The translations under genes and the position numbers were made by a program. A stretch of 64,000 bases of DNA, taken from an uncultured Sphaerochaeta sp. (lineage in GTDB: Bacteria; Spirochaetota; Spirochaetia; Sphaerochaetales; Sphaerochaetaceae). Where the stretch lies: the NCBI RefSeq assembly GCF_963667405.1, contig NZ_OY763408.1, forward strand, positions 3,061,757 to 3,125,756, given 5' to 3'. This document shows, in pieces, positions 26,046 through 33,543 of this stretch; within the stretch, counting starts at the first letter, position 1; each line of letters begins with the position of its first letter. The notes under the pieces were generated by a model. That model was given only the letters and a program-made list of their open reading frames with translations. It did no database searches and was not told the origin of the DNA.

Positions 26046-26921
26046 CTAGTAGGTGAGTTCTATGGAGCCACTGACGGTGAAGAGCGTTACGGTTTCCTGT
26101 GCAGAACCGGTTTCCAGTTCAACACTCTTTCCTTCCTGGTCACGTTCATTGAAGGTGATGGTTCCGCTGGTGGTGGAAGCTTGCACGTTCAGATTTGCGT
26201 TTGCACGCAGATCAAGCTCAAGTTCCCCACTGGTGGAACTTGCGGTAAGCGAACCGCCGGAAATGATTTCAACCTCCGCTTCCACATCGCTGCTGATGCT
26301 CTTCAGCTGAACGTCCTTGGCACGGACCTTCTGGATCTCAATATCGCCGCTGACCGTTGCGATCTCCAACTCCTTGTTGCTCGTTGCCCCAGACCCACTG
26401 AGCGAGGAGCTGGTGCTGAGGACCTTCAGGCTCTCCTCGGCTTCAAGAGTAAGGAAATCGATCTCCCCGCTGGTACTCCGCAGTTCCACGGTCCGGGCTT
26501 TCATCGGGTGCATGATCCTGATATCTCCGCTGATGGTGGAGACATCCAAGCTGTCCAGGCTGGAGGAGGGAAGCTCTATCACCAGGGTTGAGGGGGCGTA
26601 GGAGAAGAAACGGAAGAACCAGTTGGTCTTGGGCTTTACTTCCACACTCAGGTTCGAGGTGGTTTTGAGAACGGAAAGCACATCCCGCTCATTGCCCCCG
26701 ATGGAGACAGTGGCACGCTTGAGCGAATCATCCACCTCAATGACGACATCATTGGCGATGGTCCGCACCTTGAGGGTGTCATTGGCCTTGAACTCAAAGT
26801 CCCGGTCGCTGCGTGTTGCCCTGCTGCGTCCCTCCCATCCCTTCGCCAGGGAGAAGGAGAGCGCAAGCAGCACCACCAGTACGATCAGAAATATCTTGTT
26901 GGCCTTGGTATCCTTGAGCAT
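26046..26921 (-). CDS. DUF4097 beta-strand repeat membrane protein
   Basis: A 291-residue protein with one N-terminal TM segment (KIFLIVLVVLLALSFSLA, residues ~9-27) and a long extracytoplasmic domain. The domain is built of short repeated strands: SISGDIR-like units recur as STISGDIRI, STSGEIDF, ATVSGDIEI, SISSDVEAE, STSGELEL, TTSGTITF and TVSGSIEL. This is the DUF4097 (putative adhesin) pattern. It is the last gene of the pspA operon and starts one base after the PspC gene. In other bacteria DUF4097 genes often accompany PspC, so an envelope-stress role is reasonable but unproven. Confidence 0.85.
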   Translation of the reverse strand: MLKDTKANKIFLIVLVVLLALSFSLAKGWEGRSRATRSDRDFEFKANDTLKVRTIANDVVIEVDDSLKRATVSIGGNERDVLSVLKTTSNLSVEVKPKTNWFFRFFSYAPSTLVIELPSSSLDSLDVSTISGDIRIMHPMKARTVELRSTSGEIDFLTLEAEESLKVLSTSSSLSGSGATSNKELEIATVSGDIEIQKVRAKDVQLKSISSDVEAEVEIISGGSLTASSTSGELELDLRANANLNVQASTTSGTITFNERDQEGKSVELETGSAQETVTLFTVSGSIELTY

Positions 26922-26922
26922 A

Positions 26923-27276
26923 TCACTGTCCTTCGCGGAACCTGTCGTCCCAATCCCGTTCCTTGTTGAACATCTCGCTCTCCATCTTCTCCACCTTCTT
27001 CTTCAGCCGCTCGTACTCGGCTTTCAGCTCGTCATCGCTCTGGGTGGGTTCCTCATCGCGGTAGATGGTGGATGAGCTCTCATATCCGGGATTCATCGGG
27101 ATGAGCAGCGCTGCAGCCAGGTAGATCAGGGCACCAGGAAAAATACCGGTGGCCAGAACCACAAGGAAGACAATCAGACGAACCGGGTCGGCGGGCAAAT
27201 CCCTCCACTCGGCAAGGCCGGTGCAAACCCCGAAAATCTTTCCCCGAGGGGATCTGTACAATCGTTTGGTAGCCAT
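26923..27276 (-). CDS. pspC: PspC-domain membrane protein
   Basis: A 117-residue PspC homologue. The family core LYRSPRGKIFGVCTGLAEWRDLPADPVRLIVFLVVLATGIFPGALIYLAAALLIP spans residues ~5-60, with one long hydrophobic segment and a shorter one. It is followed by a charged coiled-coil tail (DDELKAEYERLKKKVEKMESE). In enterobacteria PspC senses membrane damage and recruits PspA. Start 27276 has AAGGA nine bases upstream; upstream ATGs in frame are less well placed. Third gene of the operon. Confidence 0.9.
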   Translation of the reverse strand: MATKRLYRSPRGKIFGVCTGLAEWRDLPADPVRLIVFLVVLATGIFPGALIYLAAALLIPMNPGYESSSTIYRDEEPTQSDDELKAEYERLKKKVEKMESEMFNKERDWDDRFREGQ

Positions 27277-27281
27277 AGCAA

Positions 27282-27632
27282 TCATTCCTTCCATTCCTTA
27301 TCGTGCATACCTTCGGGCTTCTCCCTCCGGTTGTTCATTATCGTCTCAAGATTCGCCAATCGTTGCTGCAAATCATCGATGCCCTTCTTCAGTTCCGTCC
27401 GGTTGGTTCCGCCCTTGAACTCCGAAAAGGAGGCTTCCCAGGCTTCGCCCTTTTTGCCCTTGGGCATCTTCATCTTTGATGAACTGTAGGTGCCCGGGGG
27501 GAGTCCCATCTCCATCTCCCGCATTCTCAATGCAGCGTCGATCTTTTTCTTTCGCAGCGAGTAGCGGTGATCAATCGTGGATACGATGATGACGAAGGTG
27601 AAGATGACACTCAGAATCCATACTGCTTCCAT
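27282..27632 (-). CDS. Small membrane-anchored coiled-coil protein of the psp operon (PspB-like)
   Basis: A 116-residue protein with an N-terminal TM segment (AVWILSVIFTFVIIVSTID, residues 3-21), a basic patch (HRYSLRKKK) and a C-terminal coiled coil (RTELKKGIDDLQQRLANLETIMNN). The layout, one TM then coiled coil, is like PspB, which pairs with PspC, but sequence identity is not clear to me and it is longer than PspB. It sits between pspA and pspC, where pspB would be. AGGGG lies eight bases upstream of the ATG at 27632. Confidence 0.7.
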   Translation of the reverse strand: MEAVWILSVIFTFVIIVSTIDHRYSLRKKKIDAALRMREMEMGLPPGTYSSSKMKMPKGKKGEAWEASFSEFKGGTNRTELKKGIDDLQQRLANLETIMNNRREKPEGMHDKEWKE

Positions 27633-27647
27633 CACTGACCCCTTCGC

Positions 27648-28301
27648 TTATAAGCCGGCACGCTTGCGAAGCTCTTCGATCTCGGCATCAATGTCATCCA
27701 TCTCTTCCAGATCACGGAACTTCTCGTCGAGTGAGGAGGGGCGGCGGTTGAGGTCGTTGTTGGCCTGCATCCGGTCGATCTTCTCTTCCATATCATTGAA
27801 GCGGTTGAAGGACGCTCCTTCACTTGCCCTTCTGAGGGTCTCCTGGGCAGCCTGCTCCTCACGGGCACGCTTTGCACGCTCGATCATCATCTGGTACTTC
27901 TGCTTCACCGTAGTAAGCTTGTCCTCGATCTGGGTGATCTCGCCCTTTGCGGTCTTGATCAGCTCATCGTAGGTTGCCATCTCTTTCTCAAACTGCTCGA
28001 GTGTAGCCTTTGCAGCCTTTCTCTCAAGCAATGCTTCCCTTGCCAGGTCCTCGCGACCCTTGCTGATGGCTAGTTCGGCACGGTTCTGCCAGCGCTGTAC
28101 GGCGTTGAGCGCTTCCTTGTATGCCCTGTCGGTCTTCGCCCTGCTTGCCATCTTGGCAGCACAGGAACTTTTGAGCTCAATCAGGGTATCTTCCATCTCC
28201 TGCATCATCAACTTTATCATCTTCTCAGGATCTTCAGCCTTGTCCAGCAGCGAGTTGATGTTGGCATTGACAATATCCAAGAATCTTGAAAAAACTCCCA
28301 T
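27648..28301 (-). CDS. pspA: Phage shock protein A (PspA/IM30 family)
   Basis: A 217-residue, almost wholly alpha-helical ESCRT-III-like protein that binds damaged inner membrane. It begins with the amphipathic helix GVFSRFLDIVNANINSLLDKAEDPEKMIKLMMQEMED and continues as coiled coil with WQNRAELAISKGREDLAREALLERK near residues 70-93, the conserved PspA segment. First gene of a sigma-54-dependent operon with the PspB-like, PspC and DUF4097 genes. AAGGAG lies eight bases before the ATG. A second paralogue occurs at 29795. Confidence 0.95.
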   Translation of the reverse strand: MGVFSRFLDIVNANINSLLDKAEDPEKMIKLMMQEMEDTLIELKSSCAAKMASRAKTDRAYKEALNAVQRWQNRAELAISKGREDLAREALLERKAAKATLEQFEKEMATYDELIKTAKGEITQIEDKLTTVKQKYQMMIERAKRAREEQAAQETLRRASEGASFNRFNDMEEKIDRMQANNDLNRRPSSLDEKFRDLEEMDDIDAEIEELRKRAGL

Positions 28302-28352
28302 ACCTTTCTCTCCTTAGGTAGTAGTACCACCTGATGTATCTGTTAATCTAGA

Positions 28353-28369
28353 TGCATGAACCGTGCCAA
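28353..28369 (-). promoter_or_regulatory. Sigma-54 promoter of the pspA operon
   Basis: Minus strand TTGGCACGGTTCATGCA matches the -24/-12 consensus TGGCACRNNNNTTGCW except for one base. GG and GC are correctly spaced. Predicted +1 is near 28342, giving a leader of about 40 bases. Confidence 0.85.
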
Positions 28370-28484
28370 CTCTGGAAAACTGGGAAAAATACCGCTAAGT
28401 CACCATTTTGTCGGGGATTGCACCCCATCCTCTTTTCTCAGCGGGCAAGACATGCTACCCTTGCGCTGGTGAAACCTGCCAAGA

Positions 28485-28501
28485 TTGGCAAATTTTACCA
28501 A
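28485..28501 (+). promoter_or_regulatory. Candidate PspF binding site (upstream of both pspF and pspA)
   Basis: TTGGCAAATTTTACCAA has TTGG/CCAA arms and closely matches the motif at 30615-30631. It is about 120 bp upstream of the pspA -24 box, a normal enhancer distance, and immediately precedes the pspF ribosome site, where binding would repress pspF. Confidence 0.55.
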
Positions 28502-28515
28502 ACAAGGAGTGCACC

Positions 28516-29517
28516 ATGGAAGCCCTGCAAGGGGGATACAACCAGCAACCACTGGGTGAAAGCGAGGTCTTCCTCGAATTCCAGAGCAAGCTCAGCCGTG
28601 CCGCAACTGTCAATCGCTCGGTCCTGTTGGTGGGTGAGCGGGGAAGCGGCAAGGAGATTGCTGCCCGCAGGCTTCACTTCCTCTCCCCCAGGTGGCAGCA
28701 GAATCTGGTGACAGTCAACTGTGCAGCGCTTCCCCCATCCCTGATCGAGACCGAACTTTTCGGCTATGAGCAGGGAGCCTTTACCGGTGCCCAGAAGACT
28801 CGCAAGGGACGTTTCGAGGAAGCTGAGGGGGGAACACTCTTCCTCGATGAGATCGGCCTCATCCCCTTGGAAGTGCAGGAGAAGATCCTCAGGGTGGTTG
28901 AGTACGGCACCTACGAACGGGTCGGCTCCTCGGTCACCCACGAATCGAACGTCAGGATCATCGGGGCGACGAATGCCGATCTCCCCACCCTGTGCAAAGA
29001 GGGAAAGTTCAAGGAAGATCTGCTTGACCGTCTCAGCTTCGAGGTGCTCTTCCTGCCTCCTTTGCGCGAACGGGGTGAGGACATCCTCCTGCTTGCCACC
29101 TACTTCGCCTCCAAGATGGCCTTGGAGTGCGGCCGCAAGGAGATGCCCTCCTTCAGCGAGGAAGTTCTCTCGGTGATGCTTACCTATCCATGGCCCGGCA
29201 ATGTGCGCGAATTGAAGAATGTGGTCGAGCGTGCTGTGTACCGAAGTGATTGTGCATTGATCGAGCAACTCGACTTCAACCCCTTTGAGAATCCCTTTGC
29301 CAAGATCGAAGCGCAGGAGCTGCCTTCCCTGCCCAGAGCTGAGCAGAAGTTGGATCTGGCCTTCTTTGACCATGCTCGTATTGAGCTTGACCTACTCTAC
29401 CTGCGGGAGGCGCTGAAGCAGGCTTCAGGCAACCAAAAGGAAGCCGCCAAGCTGCTCGGGCTCACCTATGACCAACTCAGGGGTCTCTATCGCAAGTATC
29501 AGGACCAGGTACAATAA
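28516..29517 (+). CDS. pspF: PspF-type sigma-54 enhancer-binding activator
   Basis: A 333-residue AAA+ activator of sigma-54 RNA polymerase. It has no receiver or PAS domain: the AAA+ module starts almost at once, with GERGSGKE (Walker A, ~40), the GAFTGA loop as YEQGAFTGAQK near 85 and TLFLDEIGLIP (Walker B, ~110). A Fis-like DNA-binding helix pair closes it (QASGNQKEAAKLLGLTYDQLRGLYRKY). This layout and its position divergent from pspA mark it as PspF. AAGGAG is six bases before the ATG at 28516; the 36 upstream codons are not part of the protein. Activity is probably held off by PspA until membrane stress. Confidence 0.94.
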   Translation: MEALQGGYNQQPLGESEVFLEFQSKLSRAATVNRSVLLVGERGSGKEIAARRLHFLSPRWQQNLVTVNCAALPPSLIETELFGYEQGAFTGAQKTRKGRFEEAEGGTLFLDEIGLIPLEVQEKILRVVEYGTYERVGSSVTHESNVRIIGATNADLPTLCKEGKFKEDLLDRLSFEVLFLPPLRERGEDILLLATYFASKMALECGRKEMPSFSEEVLSVMLTYPWPGNVRELKNVVERAVYRSDCALIEQLDFNPFENPFAKIEAQELPSLPRAEQKLDLAFFDHARIELDLLYLREALKQASGNQKEAAKLLGLTYDQLRGLYRKYQDQVQ

Positions 29518-29520
29518 AGA

Positions 29521-29548
29521 GAGCAGGACACCAGAAAATGTCCTGCTC
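29521..29548. terminator. Hairpin between convergent pspF and the second psp operon
   Basis: GAGCAGGACA and TGTCCTGCTC form a perfect 10-bp stem with an 8-base loop, right after the pspF stop. It lacks a strong T-run on either strand, so terminator strength is uncertain. Confidence 0.6.
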
Positions 29549-29591
29549 AAAGAGAAACCCCGAGAATGTCATGAAAGATGCGAATTGCAGA

Positions 29592-29795
29592 CTATCGTGA
29601 AGGCAACATCAAGGCAGTCAGCAAGTAAGCCACGGTCATCGGAACAAACCCCACTGAGAAGAGCAGGATCAGGCCGACGATTCTGAGCAGTGCCACCGGA
29701 AGCCCCGACCAGGAGGCCAAGCCTTGGAAGACGCCGAGGATCATGCCGCTCTTTTCCCGGAACAAGGTCCGGTTCTCTTCTCTGTAGTACTGCAT
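29592..29795 (-). CDS. Short PspC-domain protein
   Basis: A 67-residue PspC-like protein: a short polar N-terminus, then FREKSGMILGVFQGLASWSGLPVALLRIVGLILLFSVGFVPMTVAYLLTALMLP, which is the PspC core with two hydrophobic stretches and no C-terminal coiled coil. It overlaps the stop of the second pspA by one base (TAATG arrangement), so is translationally coupled. It is probably the membrane partner of the second PspA. Confidence 0.85.
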   Translation of the reverse strand: MQYYREENRTLFREKSGMILGVFQGLASWSGLPVALLRIVGLILLFSVGFVPMTVAYLLTALMLPSR

Positions 29796-30469
29796 TATTT
29801 CTGCTCCTTCTTCTTGGACATGGAACTCTTCAGGCTTTCCAGCTCAGCATCGATGGCACTGTCGTTTTCCATCTTTGCAAACTCGTCGCTGCTGGAGGTG
29901 CTGCCATGGTATCCTGCCATCTCGGCATCTGCTTCCATCCGCTCAATCTTGCTCTCCAGCTCACTGAACTTTCTGGCAAGATCGGCACTGTCGCTGTTCT
30001 TCAGCGTCTGTGCAACCTGCTTCTTCTCCTTGGCGCCACGGGCACGCTGGACGAGAATCTGCTGCTTGTCCTTGACTTCCTTGAGCTTGTCGGTGATTTG
30101 GGCAAGCTGGGCGGTCTGGCTGGCGAGGATCGAGGTGAGGGTAGCCAACTGCTCCTCTACACGCTTGACCTGCTCGCTTGCATACTTCTTCTCAACCAGT
30201 GCTTCCCTGGCAAGATCCTCACGACCATTGGAGATGGCCAGCTTGGCACGCTCTTCCCAACGGACAACGGATTTTCCAAACTCAGCCTTCTCACGCTCGA
30301 GGCTGGTCTGCTCAGCCTTGCGCCCTGCCATGGAGGCACGAGCCTTGGTCTGGGTGTCCTCCAATTCGGTGATCATCAGGCTGATCATCTTTGCCGGATC
30401 TTCCATCTTATCCAGAACGCTGTTGACGTGTGAGTTGAAGATATCGGCGACTCTCTTGAACATCTGCAT
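29795..30469 (-). CDS. Second PspA/IM30-family protein
   Basis: A 224-residue paralogue of the PspA at 27648. It shares the N-terminal amphipathic helix layout (FKRVADIFNSHVNSVLDKMEDPAKMISLMITELEDTQ) and the WEERAKLAISNGREDLAREALVEKK block near residues 70-95, but has a longer C-terminal tail rich in Ser and Lys. Several closely spaced ATGs exist; 30469 is chosen because AAGGAG is six bases upstream (30472 is the alternative). It has its own sigma-54 promoter at 30526-30542 and is convergent with pspF. Confidence 0.93.
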   Translation of the reverse strand: MQMFKRVADIFNSHVNSVLDKMEDPAKMISLMITELEDTQTKARASMAGRKAEQTSLEREKAEFGKSVVRWEERAKLAISNGREDLAREALVEKKYASEQVKRVEEQLATLTSILASQTAQLAQITDKLKEVKDKQQILVQRARGAKEKKQVAQTLKNSDSADLARKFSELESKIERMEADAEMAGYHGSTSSSDEFAKMENDSAIDAELESLKSSMSKKKEQK

Positions 30470-30525
30470 CATTTTCTCCTTTCGCCATGTAGTGGCTGTT
30501 GTGTTTGTATTGACGTAGACTACTA

Positions 30526-30542
30526 TGCAGAAGGCGTGCCAA
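30526..30542 (-). promoter_or_regulatory. Sigma-54 promoter of the second psp operon
   Basis: Minus strand TTGGCACGCCTTCTGCA matches TGGCACRNNNNTTGCW with one mismatch and correct GG-GC spacing. Predicted +1 near 30515. Confidence 0.82.
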
Positions 30543-30614
30543 CTTTTGAAAACGAGCTTGAATGCCACGATTTTTCTTGTAATCCATGGAAAAACAGGGA
30601 AAAGCCCGCCACTG

Positions 30615-30631
30615 TTGGTAAAAATAACCAA
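30615..30631. promoter_or_regulatory. Candidate PspF binding site of the second psp operon
   Basis: TTGGTAAAAATAACCAA, whose reverse complement matches the motif at 28485-28501 in 14 of 17 positions. It is about 75 bp upstream of the -24 box. Confidence 0.55.
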
Positions 30632-30663
30632 GCAGTGTGGGCAACAACACCAATTCACCCTCC

Positions 30664-30700
30664 TTGTAAGGGTTTCTGCGAGCGTGTAGACTGGATTGCA
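30664..30700 (+). promoter_or_regulatory. Leaderless promoter of rsmI
   Basis: TTGTAA (30664-30669), 17 bases, TAGACT (30687-30692); the ATG is seven bases after the -10, so +1 falls at or one base before the A. Confidence 0.6.
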
Positions 30701-31407
30701 TGAGTACCTTATATATGGTGGCAACCCCCATCGGGAATCTTGAGGACATCACCTACCGCGCCGTCGAGACCCTGCGATCGGTGGATGTAATCGCTTGTGA
30801 GGACACCCGTCATACCCAGGTGTTGCTCAACCACTTTGAAATCAGCAAGCGGCTGATAGCCTGTCATGCCCACAACGAGATCAACTCGGCCCAAGGCATC
30901 GTGAACCTCTTGGGTGAGGGCAAGGATGTTGCCTTCGTGTCGGATGCAGGAACTCCCGGTATCAGCGACCCTGGGGCAAGGGTGGTGAGTGCTGTTCGCA
31001 GTGCAGGCTTTGCCGTGGTTCCCATCCCCGGCGTATCTGCGGTGGCCACCTTGGTCAGTGTTGCAGGCTATGTCGGCAAGACCTTTACCTTTGAAGGGTT
31101 TCTCAGTCCCCGCAAGGGGCGCCGGACCAAGCGCCTGGAGGTCCTGCTTGCCCGAAACGAAGCTTTCATCCTCTATGAGTCCCCCTTTCGTATCGTCAAA
31201 ACCCTTGAGGAAATCGCCGCTTTGGACAGTGCCAGGACCGTGGTTGCCGGACGGGAGATGACCAAGAAGTTCGAGGAGTTCCTGCAGGGCAGGGCGAGCG
31301 AAGTAGCCGCACAGCTCTCTGCAAGGCAGGCGATCAAGGGGGAATTTGCCCTTCTGGTGGCCCCCATTGAGGCAGAGGCAGCCGATGATAACGATAGCGA
31401 AGCTTAG
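30700..31407 (+). CDS. rsmI: 16S rRNA 2'-O-methyltransferase RsmI
   Basis: Methylates the 2'-OH of C1402 in the decoding centre of 16S rRNA using S-adenosylmethionine. The 235-residue protein begins with the family signature LYMVATPIGNLEDITYRAVETL and has CEDTRHTQVLLNHF (~33), VSDAGTPGISDPG (~80) and IPGVSA (~109). It is a little shorter than the usual ~280, lacking part of the C-terminal domain. It starts without a ribosome site directly after a -10 box and overlaps the next gene by 23 bases. Confidence 0.93.
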   Translation: MSTLYMVATPIGNLEDITYRAVETLRSVDVIACEDTRHTQVLLNHFEISKRLIACHAHNEINSAQGIVNLLGEGKDVAFVSDAGTPGISDPGARVVSAVRSAGFAVVPIPGVSAVATLVSVAGYVGKTFTFEGFLSPRKGRRTKRLEVLLARNEAFILYESPFRIVKTLEEIAALDSARTVVAGREMTKKFEEFLQGRASEVAAQLSARQAIKGEFALLVAPIEAEAADDNDSEA

Positions 31408-32185
31408 GACGCTCAAGGATCGCACCTGTGTCCGCAAGACAGCGCTGCTCTTCCATCAGCTGGCATCCGCGATACCGCTGGACAACCAGCAGAGAGCCTA
31501 CCTTGCCTCCTTGACCACGCTCTTCGGCTCAGCGCAGTTCACTCAGGTACTGGCAGAAGCAGAGCAGCAGCATCTTCTCCTGCTTGCCAATCGTTTGGAG
31601 AGCAAGGAAGGAAAGGATCTGGCCATTCTCTGTGATGATATCCACTATTACCTTCTGGGTGTGTTGGGCAGCGATCCCTCCGACTGGGATCTTGTGGACC
31701 AGAGCGGAAACCTCGACGCCTCCAGAAGGAGGGTGCTGGCCCATTCGCTGGTGCTCGATCGCCTGCGCTCACCGCATAACATCGGCTCGATCTTCCGCAG
31801 TGCAGACTCCTTTGGGGTGAAGAAGATCTATCTGGTTGAGGGCTGTGCGGATGTGAATCATCCACGGTGCCTGCGTACCAGCCGCGGTTGCACCGAGACG
31901 GTGGAGCATGAGGTGATCGCCGAGGATGAGCTGCTTGTGTTGCTTCGTGGATCTTCCCTTCCGCTGTTTGCCCTGGAGACGGGGGGGAAGAGCATCGATC
32001 TTTTTCCCTTCCCCGAGGAAGGCATCGCTGTCATCGGGGGCGAGGAACTTGGTGTCAGCCCCTCCCTGCTGGAGCTCTGCGAAGCCTCCCTTGGGCGGCT
32101 CTCCATCGAAATGGGGGGCACCAAGGGATCGCTGAACGTGGCCGTGGCCGCGGGCATCATGCTGCACAGCTGGTATACGACATGA
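31385..32185 (+). CDS. TrmH/SpoU-family RNA 2'-O-methyltransferase
   Basis: A 266-residue SPOUT-fold (knotted) SAM-dependent methyltransferase. All three family motifs are present: SPHNIGSIFRSADSFGVKKI (~135), VIGGEELGVSPSLLEL (~222) and IEMGGTKGSLNVAVAAGIMLH (~243). The ~130 N-terminal residues are unlike the common L30e-type substrate domain and I do not recognise them. The target, rRNA or tRNA, is unknown. The ATG lies inside the 3' end of rsmI, and its stop overlaps the MATE start by four bases, so the three genes form one operon. Confidence 0.88.
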   Translation: MITIAKLRTLKDRTCVRKTALLFHQLASAIPLDNQQRAYLASLTTLFGSAQFTQVLAEAEQQHLLLLANRLESKEGKDLAILCDDIHYYLLGVLGSDPSDWDLVDQSGNLDASRRRVLAHSLVLDRLRSPHNIGSIFRSADSFGVKKIYLVEGCADVNHPRCLRTSRGCTETVEHEVIAEDELLVLLRGSSLPLFALETGGKSIDLFPFPEEGIAVIGGEELGVSPSLLELCEASLGRLSIEMGGTKGSLNVAVAAGIMLHSWYTT

Positions 32186-33543
32186 CCATGCTCAAAGCCG
32201 AAGAGAACTTCAGAAGGATGACCGAGCAACCGGTGAGGCGCTTGGTTGTCCAGCTTGCCATCCCCACCATCATCAGCATGCTCATCACCTCCTTCTACTC
32301 AATGACCGATACCATCTTTGTCAGCCGTCTGGGTACGACAAGCAGTGCTGCCGTCGGGGTGGTCTATTCGATCATGAGCCTCATCCAAGCCATCGGCATT
32401 ACGCTGGGCCAAGGTTCTGCCAATACCGTGGCCCGTCTCTTGGGAGAGAAGAAGCGAAAGGAAGCCGACCAGGTCTTCTCCACTGCCTTTGCCACCTCAA
32501 TGGCACTGGGCTTGCTTTTTGGCGTGATCGCCCTGGCTTTCAGACACAATTTCGTTCGGTTTCTGGGTGCCACCCCCACCATCGAGGATGAGGCGGTCAG
32601 GTATGCCTCGATCATTCTCATCGGCTCTCCTTGGATGACCGTCTGCTATACGATGAACAACAATCTCCGATCGGAGGGCAAGGCGTACCTGGGCATGCTG
32701 GGCATGAGCGGGGGAGCCTTGCTCAATGTTGTCCTTGACCCCATCCTCATCTTTACGCTGGGAATGGGGATCAGGGGGGCTGCCCTTGCCACGGTAATCA
32801 GCCAATTTTTCAGCTTTGTGGTGCTCTTCTCCCACTTTGTGCAGAAACGCAGCAACCTCACGCTCTCCTTCTCCCATATCCGCCTGAAGTGGTGGATCTA
32901 CCGCAGCATCCTCAGTGTGGGCTCTCCCTCGTTGATCAGGACCTTGCTGCACACCGTTTCGGCCATCTGCCTGAATGTATTTTCCGCCCCCTTCGGCGAT
33001 GGTGCGATAGCGGCAATGTCAATCACCACCCGGGTCATGCAACTGCTCAACTCCGCATTGATCGGTTTTGGCCAAGGGCTGCAACCGGTGGCAGGCTTCA
33101 GCTGGGGGGCAAAGCGATACGACCGTCTCAAGGAGGCGTTTCTCTTCTGTGTCCAGCGTGGGGTGTTGGTATTCAGCGGGATCGGTTTCGTCTGTTTCAT
33201 CTGGGCGCGTGAGATCATGCTGCTCTTCCTCTCCGACCCCCAGGTGGTGGACATCGGGACGACGGCGATCAGGCTTCAGTGTCTTCTGATGCCGCTTTCA
33301 GCCTTCAACACCCTCAGTGGGATGGTCTTTCAGAGCACGGGCCACGGCAATGCAAGTTCGGTGCTCGCCCTTGCCCGCCAGGGGATCTTCTTTGTACCGG
33401 TGGTTGCGGTTCTTCCCTCTCTGATGGGCATAGGGGGAGTGCAATTGGCACAACCAATCGCCGATGTGGCAACCTTCATCCTCTCGCTTGTGTACATCCT
33501 GCCGTTCATGAAACGGCTGACCCGACTAGCCTCGGTTGGCTGA
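32182..33543 (+). CDS. MATE-family multidrug/cation exporter
   Basis: A 453-residue, 12-TM Na+- or H+-driven efflux protein. The two six-helix halves are visible; VVQLAIPTIISMLITSFYSMTDTIFVSRLG (residues ~18-47) is the first-helix signature and SVGSPSLIRTLLHTVSAICLNVF (~245) starts the second half. Its ATG overlaps the preceding methyltransferase stop; ATG two codons on is also possible. Its 3' end overlaps the convergent Lon-like gene by 18 bases. Substrate unknown. Confidence 0.92.
   Translation: MTMLKAEENFRRMTEQPVRRLVVQLAIPTIISMLITSFYSMTDTIFVSRLGTTSSAAVGVVYSIMSLIQAIGITLGQGSANTVARLLGEKKRKEADQVFSTAFATSMALGLLFGVIALAFRHNFVRFLGATPTIEDEAVRYASIILIGSPWMTVCYTMNNNLRSEGKAYLGMLGMSGGALLNVVLDPILIFTLGMGIRGAALATVISQFFSFVVLFSHFVQKRSNLTLSFSHIRLKWWIYRSILSVGSPSLIRTLLHTVSAICLNVFSAPFGDGAIAAMSITTRVMQLLNSALIGFGQGLQPVAGFSWGAKRYDRLKEAFLFCVQRGVLVFSGIGFVCFIWAREIMLLFLSDPQVVDIGTTAIRLQCLLMPLSAFNTLSGMVFQSTGHGNASSVLALARQGIFFVPVVAVLPSLMGIGGVQLAQPIADVATFILSLVYILPFMKRLTRLASVG

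Noticed and set aside
28485..28501. A third sigma-54 promoter (TTGGCAAATTTTACCA) in front of pspF
   Set aside because: The -12 position has CC instead of GC, so it is better read as a binding site than as a promoter.
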